Position numbers and translations under genes: made by a program. A stretch of DNA of 64,000 bases, taken from contig NZ_KI911562.1 of NCBI RefSeq assembly GCF_000515315.1, forward strand, positions 558,001 through 622,000, written 5' to 3'. The notes below the pieces were generated by a model. It had not been told where the DNA came from. It did no database searches and saw only the letters and a program-made list of their open reading frames with translations. How positions within the stretch are numbered: position 1 is the stretch's first letter; each line of letters begins with the position of its first letter. Source of the DNA: Asinibacterium sp. OR53 (GTDB lineage: Bacteria; Bacteroidota; Bacteroidia; Chitinophagales; Chitinophagaceae). This document shows positions 1-9,464 of this stretch, one piece after another.

Positions 1-177
1 TTTACTGCCGATATGCTCGACAACAAGAAAGACCCGTCCTGCGGTATGCCTGTAACAGCCGGCATGTCAGATACTGCCCACTATCACGGCAAGGTGATCG
101 GTTTCTGTTCGAAAGAATGCAAGGCTGAATTCCAGAAGAGCCCTGATAAATACATAGCGGCTGCGGAAATGAAATAA
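1..177 (+). CDS. YHS domain protein, C-terminal part
   Basis: The frame is open from the left edge and ends in TAA at 175-177, so only the last 58 residues are present. They contain a YHS-type metal-binding signature: D-P-S-C-G-M-P-V, then tyrosine-histidine-glycine (YHGKVIGFCS) and C-K-x-E-F, ending in the P-D-K-Y that closes most YHS domains. YHS domains bind copper or other heavy metals and occur in P-type ATPases and small periplasmic proteins. The rest of this protein lies outside the window, so signal peptide and length cannot be judged. Confidence 0.75.
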   Translation, partial: FTADMLDNKKDPSCGMPVTAGMSDTAHYHGKVIGFCSKECKAEFQKSPDKYIAAAEMK

Positions 178-199
178 TTATCCCGCAATAATTTACCGG

Positions 200-233
200 A
201 ATGCCATGCGATGATATTGTGGGGCATTTTTAA
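200..233 (+). terminator. weak possible terminator after the YHS gene
   Basis: AATGCC near 200 can pair with GGCATT near 227, and a short T-run follows. The stem is only about six pairs with a long loop, so this is a weak candidate. It lies between the YHS stop and the convergent helicase stop. Confidence 0.25.
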
Positions 234-234
234 T

Positions 235-3200
235 TTAACTGAATAAGTATTCCACGTCTTCTTTGGTAAGACTCTTCACAAAGCCTTCATCGTCTGTAAT
301 GAGTTCGCGGGCAAGGCTTCGTTTCCGCTCCTGTAGTTTGAGTATTTTGTCTTCCACCGTATCGGTGCATATCATCCTGTAAGCGAAAATATTTTTCGTT
401 TGACCAATGCGGTGTGTACGATCTATCGCCTGTTGTTCCACAGCCGGATTCCACCAGGGATCAACAATGTAAACATAATCTGCCGCAGTGAGGTTCAGAC
501 CTACACCTCCCGCTTTCAGCGAGATGAGGAAAACACGGCAGTTCTCATCATTCTGGAATCGCTGGATAGCTTTTTCACGTTCGTCTACTGTACTGCTTCC
601 ATCGAAATATTCGTAATCAACACCAAGCTCTTCCAGCTTTTGTTTTATCAGTGCCAGCATGCCCAGGAACTGCGAGAATACCAGCGCTTTGTGGTTGCTG
701 ATGTTTTCAGTGATCTCCCTGCCAATCTCTTCGAGTTTTACCGACACATTGGGGTACCGTTCTTCTTCTTTCATGATGGCCGGACTATCACAGATCTGCC
801 TGAGTCTCATCAGTCCCTGCAAAATGGTGAGCTGCGATTTTTGTATGCCCTGGTTTTCCACCACACCTAATATCTTATCGCGATAATCGTTCCGGTAAGC
901 ATCATAAATCCTTCGCTGCTCTTCTCCCATTTCACAGAACAGTACCATTTCCTGCTTTTCGGGCAGGTCTTTGGCCACTTGTTCTTTTGTACGACGCAGG
1001 ATGAATGGATACAGTAGTTTGCGCAAATGCTCTTTCTGTTCTTTTTCTCCGAACTTGTCAATCGGGATGGAGAACTCCTGCTTGAAAAATTCTACACTAC
1101 CCAGCATGCCCGGGTTGAGGAAATTCATCTGGGCATAAATATCGAATGTATTGTTTTGCAAGGGAGTACCACTCAGGCAAAGCCGGTTCCTGGCTTTCAG
1201 CAGGCCTGCAGCCTTGGTTACCTTACTGCTGGGGTTTTTGATGGCCTGGCTCTCATCGAGTATCACGTAATCAAACGGAACTTCCACAAATTGCTTGATA
1301 TCACTTCGTAAAGTACCGTAAGTAGTGATCAGCACATCCACACCGTTCATCATCAACTTCTCTTTGGACCTCCCACCACCGTGATGGATGTTGTAACTAA
1401 GACTGGGCGTGAACTTGGTGATCTCGTTTTGCCAGTTGTACATAAGTGTAGTCGGACAAACCACCAGCGCCTTGATGTGTTCATTTTCTTCCTTGAGATG
1501 ATGCAGAAAACTCAATGCCTGTATGGTTTTACCCAAACCCATATCGTCTGCCAATATACCACCCCATTGCACTTCGCGCAGGTAGTTGAGCCATTGGAAA
1601 CCGCTTTCCTGGTAAGGACGTAAAATCGCTTTCAGGTGAGCAGGGGCTGGTATTTCTTTGATAGAATGATTGTCTTTGATCCGTTCATATTTCTCTTCCA
1701 GTTTAAAAGAGAGTTCCTCTTCGTCACGCTCCAGGTATAATTCTTCTATTACTCTGAAATGGTATTTACTCAGCTTCATAGTTCCCGTCTTTCCTTCACC
1801 TACACGGAACAGCAACGAATATTTTTTGATCCATTCTTCCGGTAGGATGCCCAGCGTGCCATCATCCAGTTGCACAAACTGCTGTTTGTTGGCCAGGGCC
1901 TTTTTCACATCGTCTACCGTTACCTTCTGCTCTCCGAATTGTATCTGTACTTTGGCATCAAACCAGTCGGTGTTGCTGCTGATGAATATTTTAGTGGATG
2001 GCTTGGCGGTATTGAAACGAAATTTTTTCAAGGCCTCAAAACCGTATACCGGGATATTCATTTCATTGGCCGCATCCACAAACAGGAAGAACCAGTTGTT
2101 CTTGAGTACTTCGGAACCTTTCAGCGCCAGCACATCTCCCTCAGCCGGTTTTACAAAATGAGAATGCAGCGATTCCACTTTCTGCACAAATTCCCTTTCA
2201 GCATCGAGGTTGCGCTGTATCACAAGCAGTTTGTCTGCTACCGGCAGAATGATCTTTTCTTTATCGGTACTGCGCACATCATATCCCTTATATGTAAACA
2301 CCGGTTGAAACAAAAGATAATCCCCTTTCTCTTTCAGCACCACTTTCACATCCGGCTTAATATCCTTGACTTCTTCTTTTTGTACATTACTGAAATGCAC
2401 ATTGTATTCTTTCGAAAGCGGCAGCACGAATTGCTGTAACTGCACGGCCCAGTCTTCTGCGGCGATGGTCATCTTTCCGGAAGGGAGGAATTTTTCCAGC
2501 ACAATGATGTCTTCCGTGCGATTCCAGGTGAAAAACTGGTTGTGGTATTGAAAAAGCAATGCCGATCCGCATTCATTTTCGGCGATATTGAGGTTAGCCA
2601 GCGGCAGCTTTATCCTGCAATCGATCACATACTGGTGATTGCTGTAGTTTACTTCGAACTCCGGACTGATAAACGGCAGCATCAACTCAGCCTGCTGCAT
2701 ATTAGCCGTTGTAAAGGTTTTCCCGGATGGCAGGTAGAATACAAAAGCATTACCCGTCAGATCGCTAAACAGCTTTTTTATTTTGGGATGAAGGTATTCA
2801 TTGATCAGGTGACGGGTCTCTTCCGGTAACTCATCGTCGTGTTGCTGTATGATGTTTTCCCAAATGCCGCTGAACGGTGAATTCCGGTTAAGGTACCGGT
2901 TGATCTCTCCCGGCAATAATTTACGCAGCTGTTGCAGCAGTATTTTGTCTTCTTCATTAAATACTTCCGTGTTGATGTATTTGCCCAGGTCGAGTTTTAC
3001 TGCCTTGCCTGTATAGCCCGTTCCAGCCTCATCTGCTTCGCCCTGTACCGCATCCAGTTGAAGATAGGGGTACTGGTGTTCGTTGGAATTGATTACAATT
3101 CCCAGTTTCAGCAATTGCTTTTCTGTCTCTTCCTCGTCTTCTGCAATATCTGGTACTGTTTCTTCTATTTTTTTTGGCTGCACAGTAGCCGGCTGGCTCA

Positions 3201-3996
3201 ATGATACTTTTTTGATGGAAGCATCCAATACACGCAGGAAAGGTTTCCCATCTGTATAGGTGAATTCAAATTTCCCATCCAGGTCGTCTTCCAGCGAATA
3301 GCCGTAGAGCGACAGCAGCTTGTTTTTTTCTTTGTCCCAGTTACGGATGCTGTCGAAATAATTGGGGCCATAATTATGCAGGAGTTGCAACAGCACGATG
3401 CATTTGTGTACGCAGAGCGGATGTGCCTGGTCGGTGTGACAGGTACAACTCGTATCAAAATTCCGTTCTTCGTTTTTCTGGATAACTACCCTGAAATTTT
3501 CGCCCTCGTATTCCAGTTCGGCCACCACCCTTTCATCTTTTGCTTCGAGGAGATTGGACCTGCTGCTGCGCAACAGGTTCTCAGCGGCGTCGAAGCTGGC
3601 GGGTGAGGTCAGCATACGAATCAGCTTCAGATCAAGCTGTTTCATTTTTACTACCGTATGCTTCTGGTCATAAGAAGATTCCCTGTCGCCCAATAAGTTT
3701 TTATCCAACAAGTCCTGTAAGTAAAAAAGAGCGGCTGCTTTGTGGCGACAGATTTCCGAGAGATTATACGGACAGGAGCAACGCAGCGAAAGGGTTTTAG
3801 CGTCTTTGAACTGGTTGATATGTACTTTATAAAAAGTAGTATATCCGTCATCTTTCACCCGGAAAACCACATTGGCCATCAGGTCGTCGTATTCCACCAA
3901 TTCCACATTGCCGAGCGCATGGATCTTTTTGCCCCTCCGGATGACTTCTTCGGTGCCACTGTTATAGATATGTTTGACCAGGTACGGTAAAGCCAT
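235..3996 (-). CDS. SNF2-family DEAD/DEAH helicase with two SWIM zinc fingers
   Basis: This 1253-residue protein is a Swi2/Snf2-type ATPase that probably moves along or remodels DNA or protein-DNA complexes. The C-terminal 500 residues carry the ATPase core: DDMGLGKT (Walker A), DESQ (motif II), SGTPLQNN (motif III) and the late block GGVGLNL...DPWWNP...QAIDRTHRIGQ. The N-terminus has a SWIM finger at C73, C75, C83, H85. A second CxCx(8)CxH set at C184, C186, C195, H197 looks like another SWIM finger. The middle 500 residues match nothing I recognise. A -7 box (TACTTTTG, minus strand) sits about 33 bases upstream of the ATG. The family is common in Bacteroidota and Firmicutes; its precise role is not settled. 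Confidence 0.9.
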   Translation of the reverse strand: MALPYLVKHIYNSGTEEVIRRGKKIHALGNVELVEYDDLMANVVFRVKDDGYTTFYKVHINQFKDAKTLSLRCSCPYNLSEICRHKAAALFYLQDLLDKNLLGDRESSYDQKHTVVKMKQLDLKLIRMLTSPASFDAAENLLRSSRSNLLEAKDERVVAELEYEGENFRVVIQKNEERNFDTSCTCHTDQAHPLCVHKCIVLLQLLHNYGPNYFDSIRNWDKEKNKLLSLYGYSLEDDLDGKFEFTYTDGKPFLRVLDASIKKVSLSQPATVQPKKIEETVPDIAEDEEETEKQLLKLGIVINSNEHQYPYLQLDAVQGEADEAGTGYTGKAVKLDLGKYINTEVFNEEDKILLQQLRKLLPGEINRYLNRNSPFSGIWENIIQQHDDELPEETRHLINEYLHPKIKKLFSDLTGNAFVFYLPSGKTFTTANMQQAELMLPFISPEFEVNYSNHQYVIDCRIKLPLANLNIAENECGSALLFQYHNQFFTWNRTEDIIVLEKFLPSGKMTIAAEDWAVQLQQFVLPLSKEYNVHFSNVQKEEVKDIKPDVKVVLKEKGDYLLFQPVFTYKGYDVRSTDKEKIILPVADKLLVIQRNLDAEREFVQKVESLHSHFVKPAEGDVLALKGSEVLKNNWFFLFVDAANEMNIPVYGFEALKKFRFNTAKPSTKIFISSNTDWFDAKVQIQFGEQKVTVDDVKKALANKQQFVQLDDGTLGILPEEWIKKYSLLFRVGEGKTGTMKLSKYHFRVIEELYLERDEEELSFKLEEKYERIKDNHSIKEIPAPAHLKAILRPYQESGFQWLNYLREVQWGGILADDMGLGKTIQALSFLHHLKEENEHIKALVVCPTTLMYNWQNEITKFTPSLSYNIHHGGGRSKEKLMMNGVDVLITTYGTLRSDIKQFVEVPFDYVILDESQAIKNPSSKVTKAAGLLKARNRLCLSGTPLQNNTFDIYAQMNFLNPGMLGSVEFFKQEFSIPIDKFGEKEQKEHLRKLLYPFILRRTKEQVAKDLPEKQEMVLFCEMGEEQRRIYDAYRNDYRDKILGVVENQGIQKSQLTILQGLMRLRQICDSPAIMKEEERYPNVSVKLEEIGREITENISNHKALVFSQFLGMLALIKQKLEELGVDYEYFDGSSTVDEREKAIQRFQNDENCRVFLISLKAGGVGLNLTAADYVYIVDPWWNPAVEQQAIDRTHRIGQTKNIFAYRMICTDTVEDKILKLQERKRSLARELITDDEGFVKSLTKEDVEYLFS

Positions 3997-4028
3997 GTTT
4001 TGCCAGGAATTAGGGTTTGGGCAATTTG

Positions 4029-4036
4029 CAAAAGTA
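4029..4036 (-). promoter_or_regulatory. -7 box for the SNF2 helicase gene
   Basis: On the minus strand this reads TACTTTTG, matching the Bacteroidota TAnnTTTG element, about 33 bases before the helicase start codon. Confidence 0.45.
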
Positions 4037-4092
4037 AAGGAAAGCGCGGCAGTTACCGAAAACTAAAGGGAAGAATGTGGATGAAATGTTTG

Positions 4093-4836
4093 TTAAGATC
4101 CCCCGGCAGGGCCTGTAAGGCTTATGAGGTCCCCGTTACGGTAAACGGGCAAAACATTGGCCTGATCGGCCGTTACGCAGTATTCCAGGTCGGCTTCCAG
4201 TCCGTAAGCCGCCAGCCTGTGCCAGTGGGTAGTTTTACGTATGAACTGTTTAATATCGTTTTTGTGCAGGCGGTACATGTCTTCCGCCATCAGGCTGCTG
4301 TCGCAATGGATGGCAAAATGGTCTCTGATCCTTTCAATGACTGCACCTGCAAAAAGGGCATCTTCCAGGTTGAAGCGGTCTTTCCAGGCAGAGCAGCCCA
4401 ATACCACATTCTTATTTTGCTCCACCAGATGGTCACACACGGCAGAGAGGTTGGGAAAAGATCCTGTGATAACCTCAGATGCACCATTATTCAGCGCCAT
4501 GTGTAAAAGCCTGGTACCATTGGTGGTGGTGAGTACCAGTGTTTTTCCTGCGATGAAAGAACGCGGGTATTCGGCCGGAGAATTGCCATGTGCAAGACCT
4601 TCAATCACTTTACCATCACGCTCTCCGGCTGTGATGCCGCCGGTCGTCTTGCCTATCTGGATGCATTTATCCACGCTGTCAACGGGAATCACACGCGTAG
4701 CGCCATTATATAAGGCGGTAGCAATGGTGGATGTGGCGCGGAAAACATCAATGACTACCACAATACTGTTTGAAATATCATAGATATCCAGCAAACGGGG
4801 AGATACAACGGTAAATAAACTGGGTTTTTGATTCAT
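4093..4836 (-). CDS. comB: ComB-like 2-phosphosulfolactate phosphatase
   Basis: The product (247 residues) matches the ComB family, which dephosphorylates 2-phospho-3-sulfolactate to sulfolactate with magnesium. Visible family blocks are V-V-V-I-D-V-F-R-A-T-S-T near residue 30, the A-G-E-R-D-G-K region near 70 and T-T-T-N-G-T-R near 105. Coenzyme M synthesis is the classic role, but no other coenzyme M genes are near. In Bacteroidota a link to sulfolactate or sulfonolipid metabolism is possible and is inference only. The ATG at 4836 is preferred over a TTG three codons upstream. A -7 box (TATCTTTG) ends only six bases before it, so the mRNA may be nearly leaderless. Confidence 0.85.
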   Translation of the reverse strand: MNQKPSLFTVVSPRLLDIYDISNSIVVVIDVFRATSTIATALYNGATRVIPVDSVDKCIQIGKTTGGITAGERDGKVIEGLAHGNSPAEYPRSFIAGKTLVLTTTNGTRLLHMALNNGASEVITGSFPNLSAVCDHLVEQNKNVVLGCSAWKDRFNLEDALFAGAVIERIRDHFAIHCDSSLMAEDMYRLHKNDIKQFIRKTTHWHRLAAYGLEADLEYCVTADQANVLPVYRNGDLISLTGPAGGS

Positions 4837-4842
4837 AGGTTG

Positions 4843-4850
4843 CAAAGATA
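4843..4850 (-). promoter_or_regulatory. -7 box for comB, immediately before the start codon
   Basis: The minus strand reads TATCTTTG and ends six bases before the comB ATG at 4836. Transcription would begin at or very near the start codon. Confidence 0.5.
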
Positions 4851-5111
4851 AAGTTCAGGAAGAACAAAGAGCCAGCCTGGAAAGGCCGGCCTTGCACAAA
4901 AAGAACCGAGTCACAAAAGATGCTGTTTGTTGGATCATGCGGGGGGAACATAGAAACAACATCCATCCGGACAACCGATACAGCCCGGCATCTTTGTCAT
5001 TTGGCACTCACACGCTAACCCTCTTCAATCGATGCAGGCAGACTGCGTTCTTTTGTGCAACCAAACACAAAGAACAGCTGCAGGGAACCTGAGCCACAGT
5101 ATTGAGTAATG

Positions 5112-5465
5112 CTATTGCTGCAGTTCAGGAAGTTTCTTTCCCAGTATCAGTAACTCATTGATCTGTATTTCGGTTATGTATTGTTTATCGCCTTTTTTAT
5201 CTGTATACTGGCGATTGACCATCTTGCCTTCGAGCGCAATTTCACTTCCTTTGAACAGGTATTTTTCAGCAATATCGGCCAGCTTGTTCCAGGCTATGGC
5301 CCGGTGCCATTGGGTATCGGACACTTTTTCCCCGTTTACATCACGGTAATGTTCATTGGTGGCCACACGCAGGTGTGCAGCTTTCTTTCCAGAATCGAAT
5401 TGTTTGATTTCAGGGGCCTGGCCAAGATGGCCGATCAATTGTACCCTGTTCCTGATCGTGTACAT
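5112..5465 (-). CDS. ssb: single-stranded DNA-binding protein, short form
   Basis: The product is a 117-residue OB-fold SSB. The family pattern is clear: M-Y-T-I-R-N-R-V-Q-L-I-G-H-L-G at the start, W-H-R-A-I-A-W-N-K-L-A in the middle, G-S-E-I-A-L-E-G-K-M, then R-Q-Y-T-D-K-K-G-D. It lacks the long disordered tail and acidic D-D-I/L-P-F tip through which a housekeeping SSB binds partner proteins. It may therefore be an accessory SSB. The ATG at 5465 is chosen because it begins the conserved domain; an ATG 14 codons upstream would add a basic stretch not usual for SSB. Confidence 0.88.
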   Translation of the reverse strand: MYTIRNRVQLIGHLGQAPEIKQFDSGKKAAHLRVATNEHYRDVNGEKVSDTQWHRAIAWNKLADIAEKYLFKGSEIALEGKMVNRQYTDKKGDKQYITEIQINELLILGKKLPELQQ

Positions 5466-5577
5466 AAGCAACAGTTTTACTTTGATGATGAATCGATGAA
5501 CGGTCATTCACCGTAGCGAATGCATCACAAAGTTTAACTGTTCCGGTCTTTTTAAAAACCGTACTAATACGCAATTA

Positions 5578-6660
5578 TTAGAAAGGAATTTTAACCACCT
5601 TTGCTTTGACAGGTGTATTGCGTATGTCGATAAAAATTTCGCTATCAAGAGCAGCGTGGTCTACGGTTACATAGCCCAGTCCCACTGCTTTACCCAGTGA
5701 AGGCGCCTGCGTACCGCTGGTCACTTTTCCGATCGTATTGCCTGATACATCCTTGATTAGGTAATCGTGGCGCGGGATGCCTCTTTCAATCATTTCAAAA
5801 CCAACCAGCTTCCGTTTAACGCCTTCCGTTTTTTGTTTTTCGAGTATTTCTTTTGCAGTAAAATCTTTGCTGAACTTGGTGATCCATGCCAGCCCGCCTT
5901 CCAGTGGAGAAGTGGTATCATCGATATCATTTCCATAGAGACAATAACCCATCTCCAGTCGAAGGGTATCCCTCGCCCCCAATCCAATAGGTTTCAGCCC
6001 CTGTGGTGCACCAATCTCAAAAATGGCGTCCCAGATCTTATCTGCCGCGCCGTTGCTGTCTTCAAAATAAATCTCTACACCACCGGCTCCGGTATAACCA
6101 GTGGCGCTTACCAGCACATTATCTACGCCTGCAAATTTTCCTTTGGCAAACGTGTAATATTTCAGGTTCATGATATCCATATCGGTAAGCGGTTGCAACA
6201 TCTTTGTGGCGTTCGGGCCCTGTATGGCCAGCAGACAGGTTTTATCGCTGATGTTGTGCATTTCCACATTCCGGGTATTGTGCTTCAATATCCAGTTCCA
6301 GTCTTTTTCTATATTGGAGGCATTCACCACCAGCATATATGTTTTGTTCTCTTCTATACAATAGACAATGAGATCATCTACAATGCCTCCCTGTTCATTG
6401 GGCAGACAACTATACTGGGCTTTCCCATTGGTGAGTTTGGAAGCATCGTTCGAAGTAACGCGCTGGATAAGGTCAAGTGCATCCGGGCCTTTGAGTATGA
6501 ACTCTCCCATGTGACTTACATCAAAAACACCTGCATTTTTGCGAACAGCCGCATGCTCATCGTTGATACCGCTGTAACTGATGGGCATATTGTATCCTGC
6601 AAAAGGGGCCATTTTTGCGCCCAACGCTATGTGTTTCTGCGTAAAAGGAGTATTCTTCAT
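5578..6660 (-). CDS. gcvT: aminomethyltransferase, glycine cleavage T protein
   Basis: GcvT (360 residues) takes the aminomethyl group from lipoylated GcvH and passes it to tetrahydrofolate, releasing ammonia. Family signs include the N-terminal [29 protein letters not shown] and [11 protein letters not shown]. The length matches the family. The start at 6660 begins the conserved sequence; upstream in-frame codons are not conserved-looking. A -7 box (TATTTTTG, minus strand 6691-6684) lies about 23 bases upstream. gcvH is about 13 kb away on the other strand, so the glycine cleavage genes are dispersed. Confidence 0.95.
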   Translation of the reverse strand: MKNTPFTQKHIALGAKMAPFAGYNMPISYSGINDEHAAVRKNAGVFDVSHMGEFILKGPDALDLIQRVTSNDASKLTNGKAQYSCLPNEQGGIVDDLIVYCIEENKTYMLVVNASNIEKDWNWILKHNTRNVEMHNISDKTCLLAIQGPNATKMLQPLTDMDIMNLKYYTFAKGKFAGVDNVLVSATGYTGAGGVEIYFEDSNGAADKIWDAIFEIGAPQGLKPIGLGARDTLRLEMGYCLYGNDIDDTTSPLEGGLAWITKFSKDFTAKEILEKQKTEGVKRKLVGFEMIERGIPRHDYLIKDVSGNTIGKVTSGTQAPSLGKAVGLGYVTVDHAALDSEIFIDIRNTPVKAKVVKIPF

Positions 6661-6683
6661 ATATAGTTTAGATAGTGTGGGGG

Positions 6684-6691
6684 CAAAAATA
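6684..6691 (-). promoter_or_regulatory. -7 box for gcvT
   Basis: The minus strand reads TATTTTTG, matching TAnnTTTG, with a leader of roughly 20 bases to the gcvT ATG. Confidence 0.45.
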
Positions 6692-6769
6692 AGTGAAAGC
6701 CTCCATAAAAGGGAAGAACCCCGTTCTGAGAACAAATCAGGGTTCTTGCTTTCCCAACTTCAACCGATT

Positions 6770-8992
6770 TTATAGTACCATTTGCATCATCATCAATCTT
6801 GCATTATCGAATGTGATGTCTATCTTTTCTTCTTTTTTCTCGGCATGCACCGCAGGTATCACAGCATTTGGCTGGGGCACTTCTTCGTAAGTGGTGGCTT
6901 TCTGATAATGATAACGAGTAGTAGTATCTACGGGTTTATCCAGTTCTTTTTTAAGCTCTTCTGCTTCTTTTTGTTTTTTATCATATTCCTTACGCAGTTC
7001 TTCTTTGCTCTTCTTGTATTGCTCTACTGCATTGTTCTCGTCATCATTATTATTGTTGTCGCGCGCATCTTCTTCCTTGTGTACTCTTTCCAATCCGCCT
7101 GCCCTCATAATGTATTCCACATTGCTGTCCCAATTTTGGTAATCGTTCCAGTCGTCGCCCCAGTCGCCGTCATTGACATGAAACCAACTGAGCCTGTTCG
7201 CCACTCTCCTGTCGATCATGATCCGTTTGCCCACCGGCACCTGTACGGTTACTTCTACACGCTGGTTGCGGAATTGGGTTCCTGTATGCAGGGAGAATCC
7301 CCGGTCGAGCCAAATGGTACTGTCTTCCTGGTTGATACCATAGTTGATGCCTTTTACATTTTCCATGGCGCTACCGGCATCTTTTCCGCTGCTGTACTTG
7401 GTAGCGGAGATATGGTAAACAGAATCCTTACTTTTTAAGATGCGAAGCCTTACATTATTAAGGAAAAGACTATCATCGCTCACACTCATCACGCCATCTA
7501 TTTTACCCAGCCATCCACCAATCACTTTCACTTTACTATCGGGTACATTAATGATCAGTTTTCCCGTACCGGGCTGTACAATGGAGTACTCTTGTTTATC
7601 CCTGGCGCTTGCATCGAAATTACGTGCGATGGAAACGGCCAGCATAATGCCGCAGAATAATCCGATGAACCACAGTCCGGCGAAAGTGAAACCAAGAAAC
7701 TTGTTGCCCGATTTAACACCCATGATCCTGCGCACGATCCATATAATGAAAGCAACCACCGGCACGCCCAGGAACAGCAACAGTGTTGCCCACGCGAGGA
7801 AGTTTTGTGTCACGCCTTCCAGGAAAAAATCCTTCAGGGGGAATACACCTATTCCTGCTACCAGGAAAGCCAGGAGCGTAACCAGTAAGGCAAAAGCCAG
7901 TATACCTGCGAGGAAAAGAAAGAATGCCTTGAAGATAATGGCTATGGCATTGCCCAGCCGGCTACCGCCTCTCCTGCCGATCTTTACTGCTTCGCCGCTG
8001 AACTGTTGTCCCTTCTGGCTGATGGTTTGTCCGAATTCCTGTCCGAATTGTTGCGCACGCTCTTTTACTTCACCTCCCCATTTCTCGGCGCGGCTTTTAA
8101 ACCCCTCCAGGTCTTCCTGTATGGTATTCTTGATGGTATTGAGGTCTACTTTTTCACCACGCATCTCCAGTTTATCCGATGCACTTTTGGCTTCCGGTAT
8201 CACCGCCCAAAGTATGGCATACGTGATGAAAAGCGTGCCGCCAAAAGATCCGAAGACGATGCCCGGGAATGGGTTATAGTCGAACCAGAAAGCATGCCTG
8301 AATATGGAAGTGAATATACCTACTACCAGCGGCAGCACGAAGATCAGTCGGGGTACCCATACGGCTATGTCGAAATAAGCAGCCAACCCGCTCGCCACGC
8401 CGGCAATCACTTTTTCATCGGGATTGCGATATAAGCGTTTGGTGCTAGTAGCATTTTCAAGCCTCTTGGAAGGCAGTATGATCCATAAAAGAATGTATAA
8501 CAGAATACCGGTTCCGGCACCAAAAGTGATGAGGGCAAATACCAGGCGGACAATCGTAGGGTCTACGCGCAGGTAGTTGGCCAGACCGCTGCACACACCT
8601 CCCAGCATTTTATCGCTTTCGTCGCGGTAAAGGCGGCCTCTCGGTGCCTCATTGGCAGTTTCATAAAATGTTTTGCTTTGCTGCTGCTGTTTGGATTCTT
8701 CTCCTAATTGAGTTTGCACTTTGCTCTCTTCTCCTTCAAAGTCTTCCGGGCGGCCCATGCTTGCGATAATACCGTTTACATCTTCATCAGTGATGCAGGT
8801 ACTGCCTTTTTTAAGGCTGTCGCCAAACAGTTCTGCAATACGCCCTTCGATATCATTGATGATCTCGTCGCGCCCCTCCTCGTTGGCAAAGAACTTACGC
8901 AAGCTTTCAACATACTGTTTGAGCATGTCGTAGGCCGATTCCTCGATGGGAATCACCCTGCCCTGGAAGTTTATATTGATTACCTTTTTCAT
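6770..8992 (-). CDS. double PspC-domain membrane protein
   Basis: This 740-residue protein has two PspC domains, at about 119-176 (L-Y-R-D-E-S-D-K-M-L-G-G-V-C-S-G-L-A) and about 185-290 (L-Y-R-N-P-D-E-K-V-I-A-G-V-A). Each is linked to hydrophobic helices, and more transmembrane segments lie around residues 350-480. A soluble N-terminal region and a charged coiled-coil segment near the C-terminus (K-K-S-K-E-E-L-R-K-E-Y) flank the membrane part. PspC proteins help sense or respond to membrane stress. The gene follows padR by 21 bases, so PadR probably controls it. The C-terminal half is likely extracytoplasmic and is not assigned to a family here. Confidence 0.88.
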   Translation of the reverse strand: MKKVININFQGRVIPIEESAYDMLKQYVESLRKFFANEEGRDEIINDIEGRIAELFGDSLKKGSTCITDEDVNGIIASMGRPEDFEGEESKVQTQLGEESKQQQQSKTFYETANEAPRGRLYRDESDKMLGGVCSGLANYLRVDPTIVRLVFALITFGAGTGILLYILLWIILPSKRLENATSTKRLYRNPDEKVIAGVASGLAAYFDIAVWVPRLIFVLPLVVGIFTSIFRHAFWFDYNPFPGIVFGSFGGTLFITYAILWAVIPEAKSASDKLEMRGEKVDLNTIKNTIQEDLEGFKSRAEKWGGEVKERAQQFGQEFGQTISQKGQQFSGEAVKIGRRGGSRLGNAIAIIFKAFFLFLAGILAFALLVTLLAFLVAGIGVFPLKDFFLEGVTQNFLAWATLLLFLGVPVVAFIIWIVRRIMGVKSGNKFLGFTFAGLWFIGLFCGIMLAVSIARNFDASARDKQEYSIVQPGTGKLIINVPDSKVKVIGGWLGKIDGVMSVSDDSLFLNNVRLRILKSKDSVYHISATKYSSGKDAGSAMENVKGINYGINQEDSTIWLDRGFSLHTGTQFRNQRVEVTVQVPVGKRIMIDRRVANRLSWFHVNDGDWGDDWNDYQNWDSNVEYIMRAGGLERVHKEEDARDNNNNDDENNAVEQYKKSKEELRKEYDKKQKEAEELKKELDKPVDTTTRYHYQKATTYEEVPQPNAVIPAVHAEKKEEKIDITFDNARLMMMQMVL

Positions 8993-9013
8993 TTTCTGTT
9001 CTGGTTTTGTTGG

Positions 9014-9379
9014 TTAAGGTTGGGATGGGTTGGGTTCGGATGTTGGATCCATGGCGGATTGTGTCAAAGTATGTACGGCGCCGGCCAGCTCCTGCCAGGT
9101 TCTTTCCAGTTCGCCATAGAACTCAAGACCTTTGTCTGTCATCACGAAATATTTACGGGGAGGTCCGCTGTTGCTTTCTACCCATCGATAGGTCAGCAAG
9201 CCTGCATTTTTCAATCGTGTGAGCAACGGGTATAAAGTGCCTTCCAGTATATGCAGGTTGGCAGTCTTCATGCGATCCACAATATCGCTGGGATATACTT
9301 CACCCTGGCGTATGATGGACAAAATGCAAAACTCCAATACCCCCTTTCGCATCTGACTCTGTGTGTTCTGAATATCCAT
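9014..9379 (-). CDS. PadR-family transcriptional repressor
   Basis: The 121-residue product is a PadR winged helix. Signs are R-K-G-V-L-E-F-C-I-L-S-I-I near the start, Y-P-S-D-I-V-D-R-M, I-L-E-G-T-L-Y-P-L-L-T-R-L-K-N-A-G-L-L in the recognition region, and G-P-P-R-K-Y-F-V-M-T-D-K-G in the wing. PadR proteins usually repress a neighbouring operon and themselves. Here the operon appears to be the 63-residue protein gene, padR and the PspC gene. A perfect dyad at 9724-9748 in the promoter region is the probable operator. Confidence 0.92.
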   Translation of the reverse strand: MDIQNTQSQMRKGVLEFCILSIIRQGEVYPSDIVDRMKTANLHILEGTLYPLLTRLKNAGLLTYRWVESNSGPPRKYFVMTDKGLEFYGELERTWQELAGAVHTLTQSAMDPTSEPNPSQP

Positions 9380-9464
9380 ATCCGGAGTTTTTGGACCTTC
9401 CGTCCCGCACCTGTTTTTGCGCGGGATGGGAGATCGTTGTTATGAAATGAGATTGGTTTGCTGC

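Noticed and set aside
4892..5092. 66-codon plus-strand frame between comB and ssb
   Set aside because: Low-complexity polar composition, no promoter and no domain; the gap appears to be plain intergenic DNA.
5767..6666. 299-codon plus-strand frame opposite gcvT
   Set aside because: It mirrors gcvT codons and has no domain, promoter or signal of its own.
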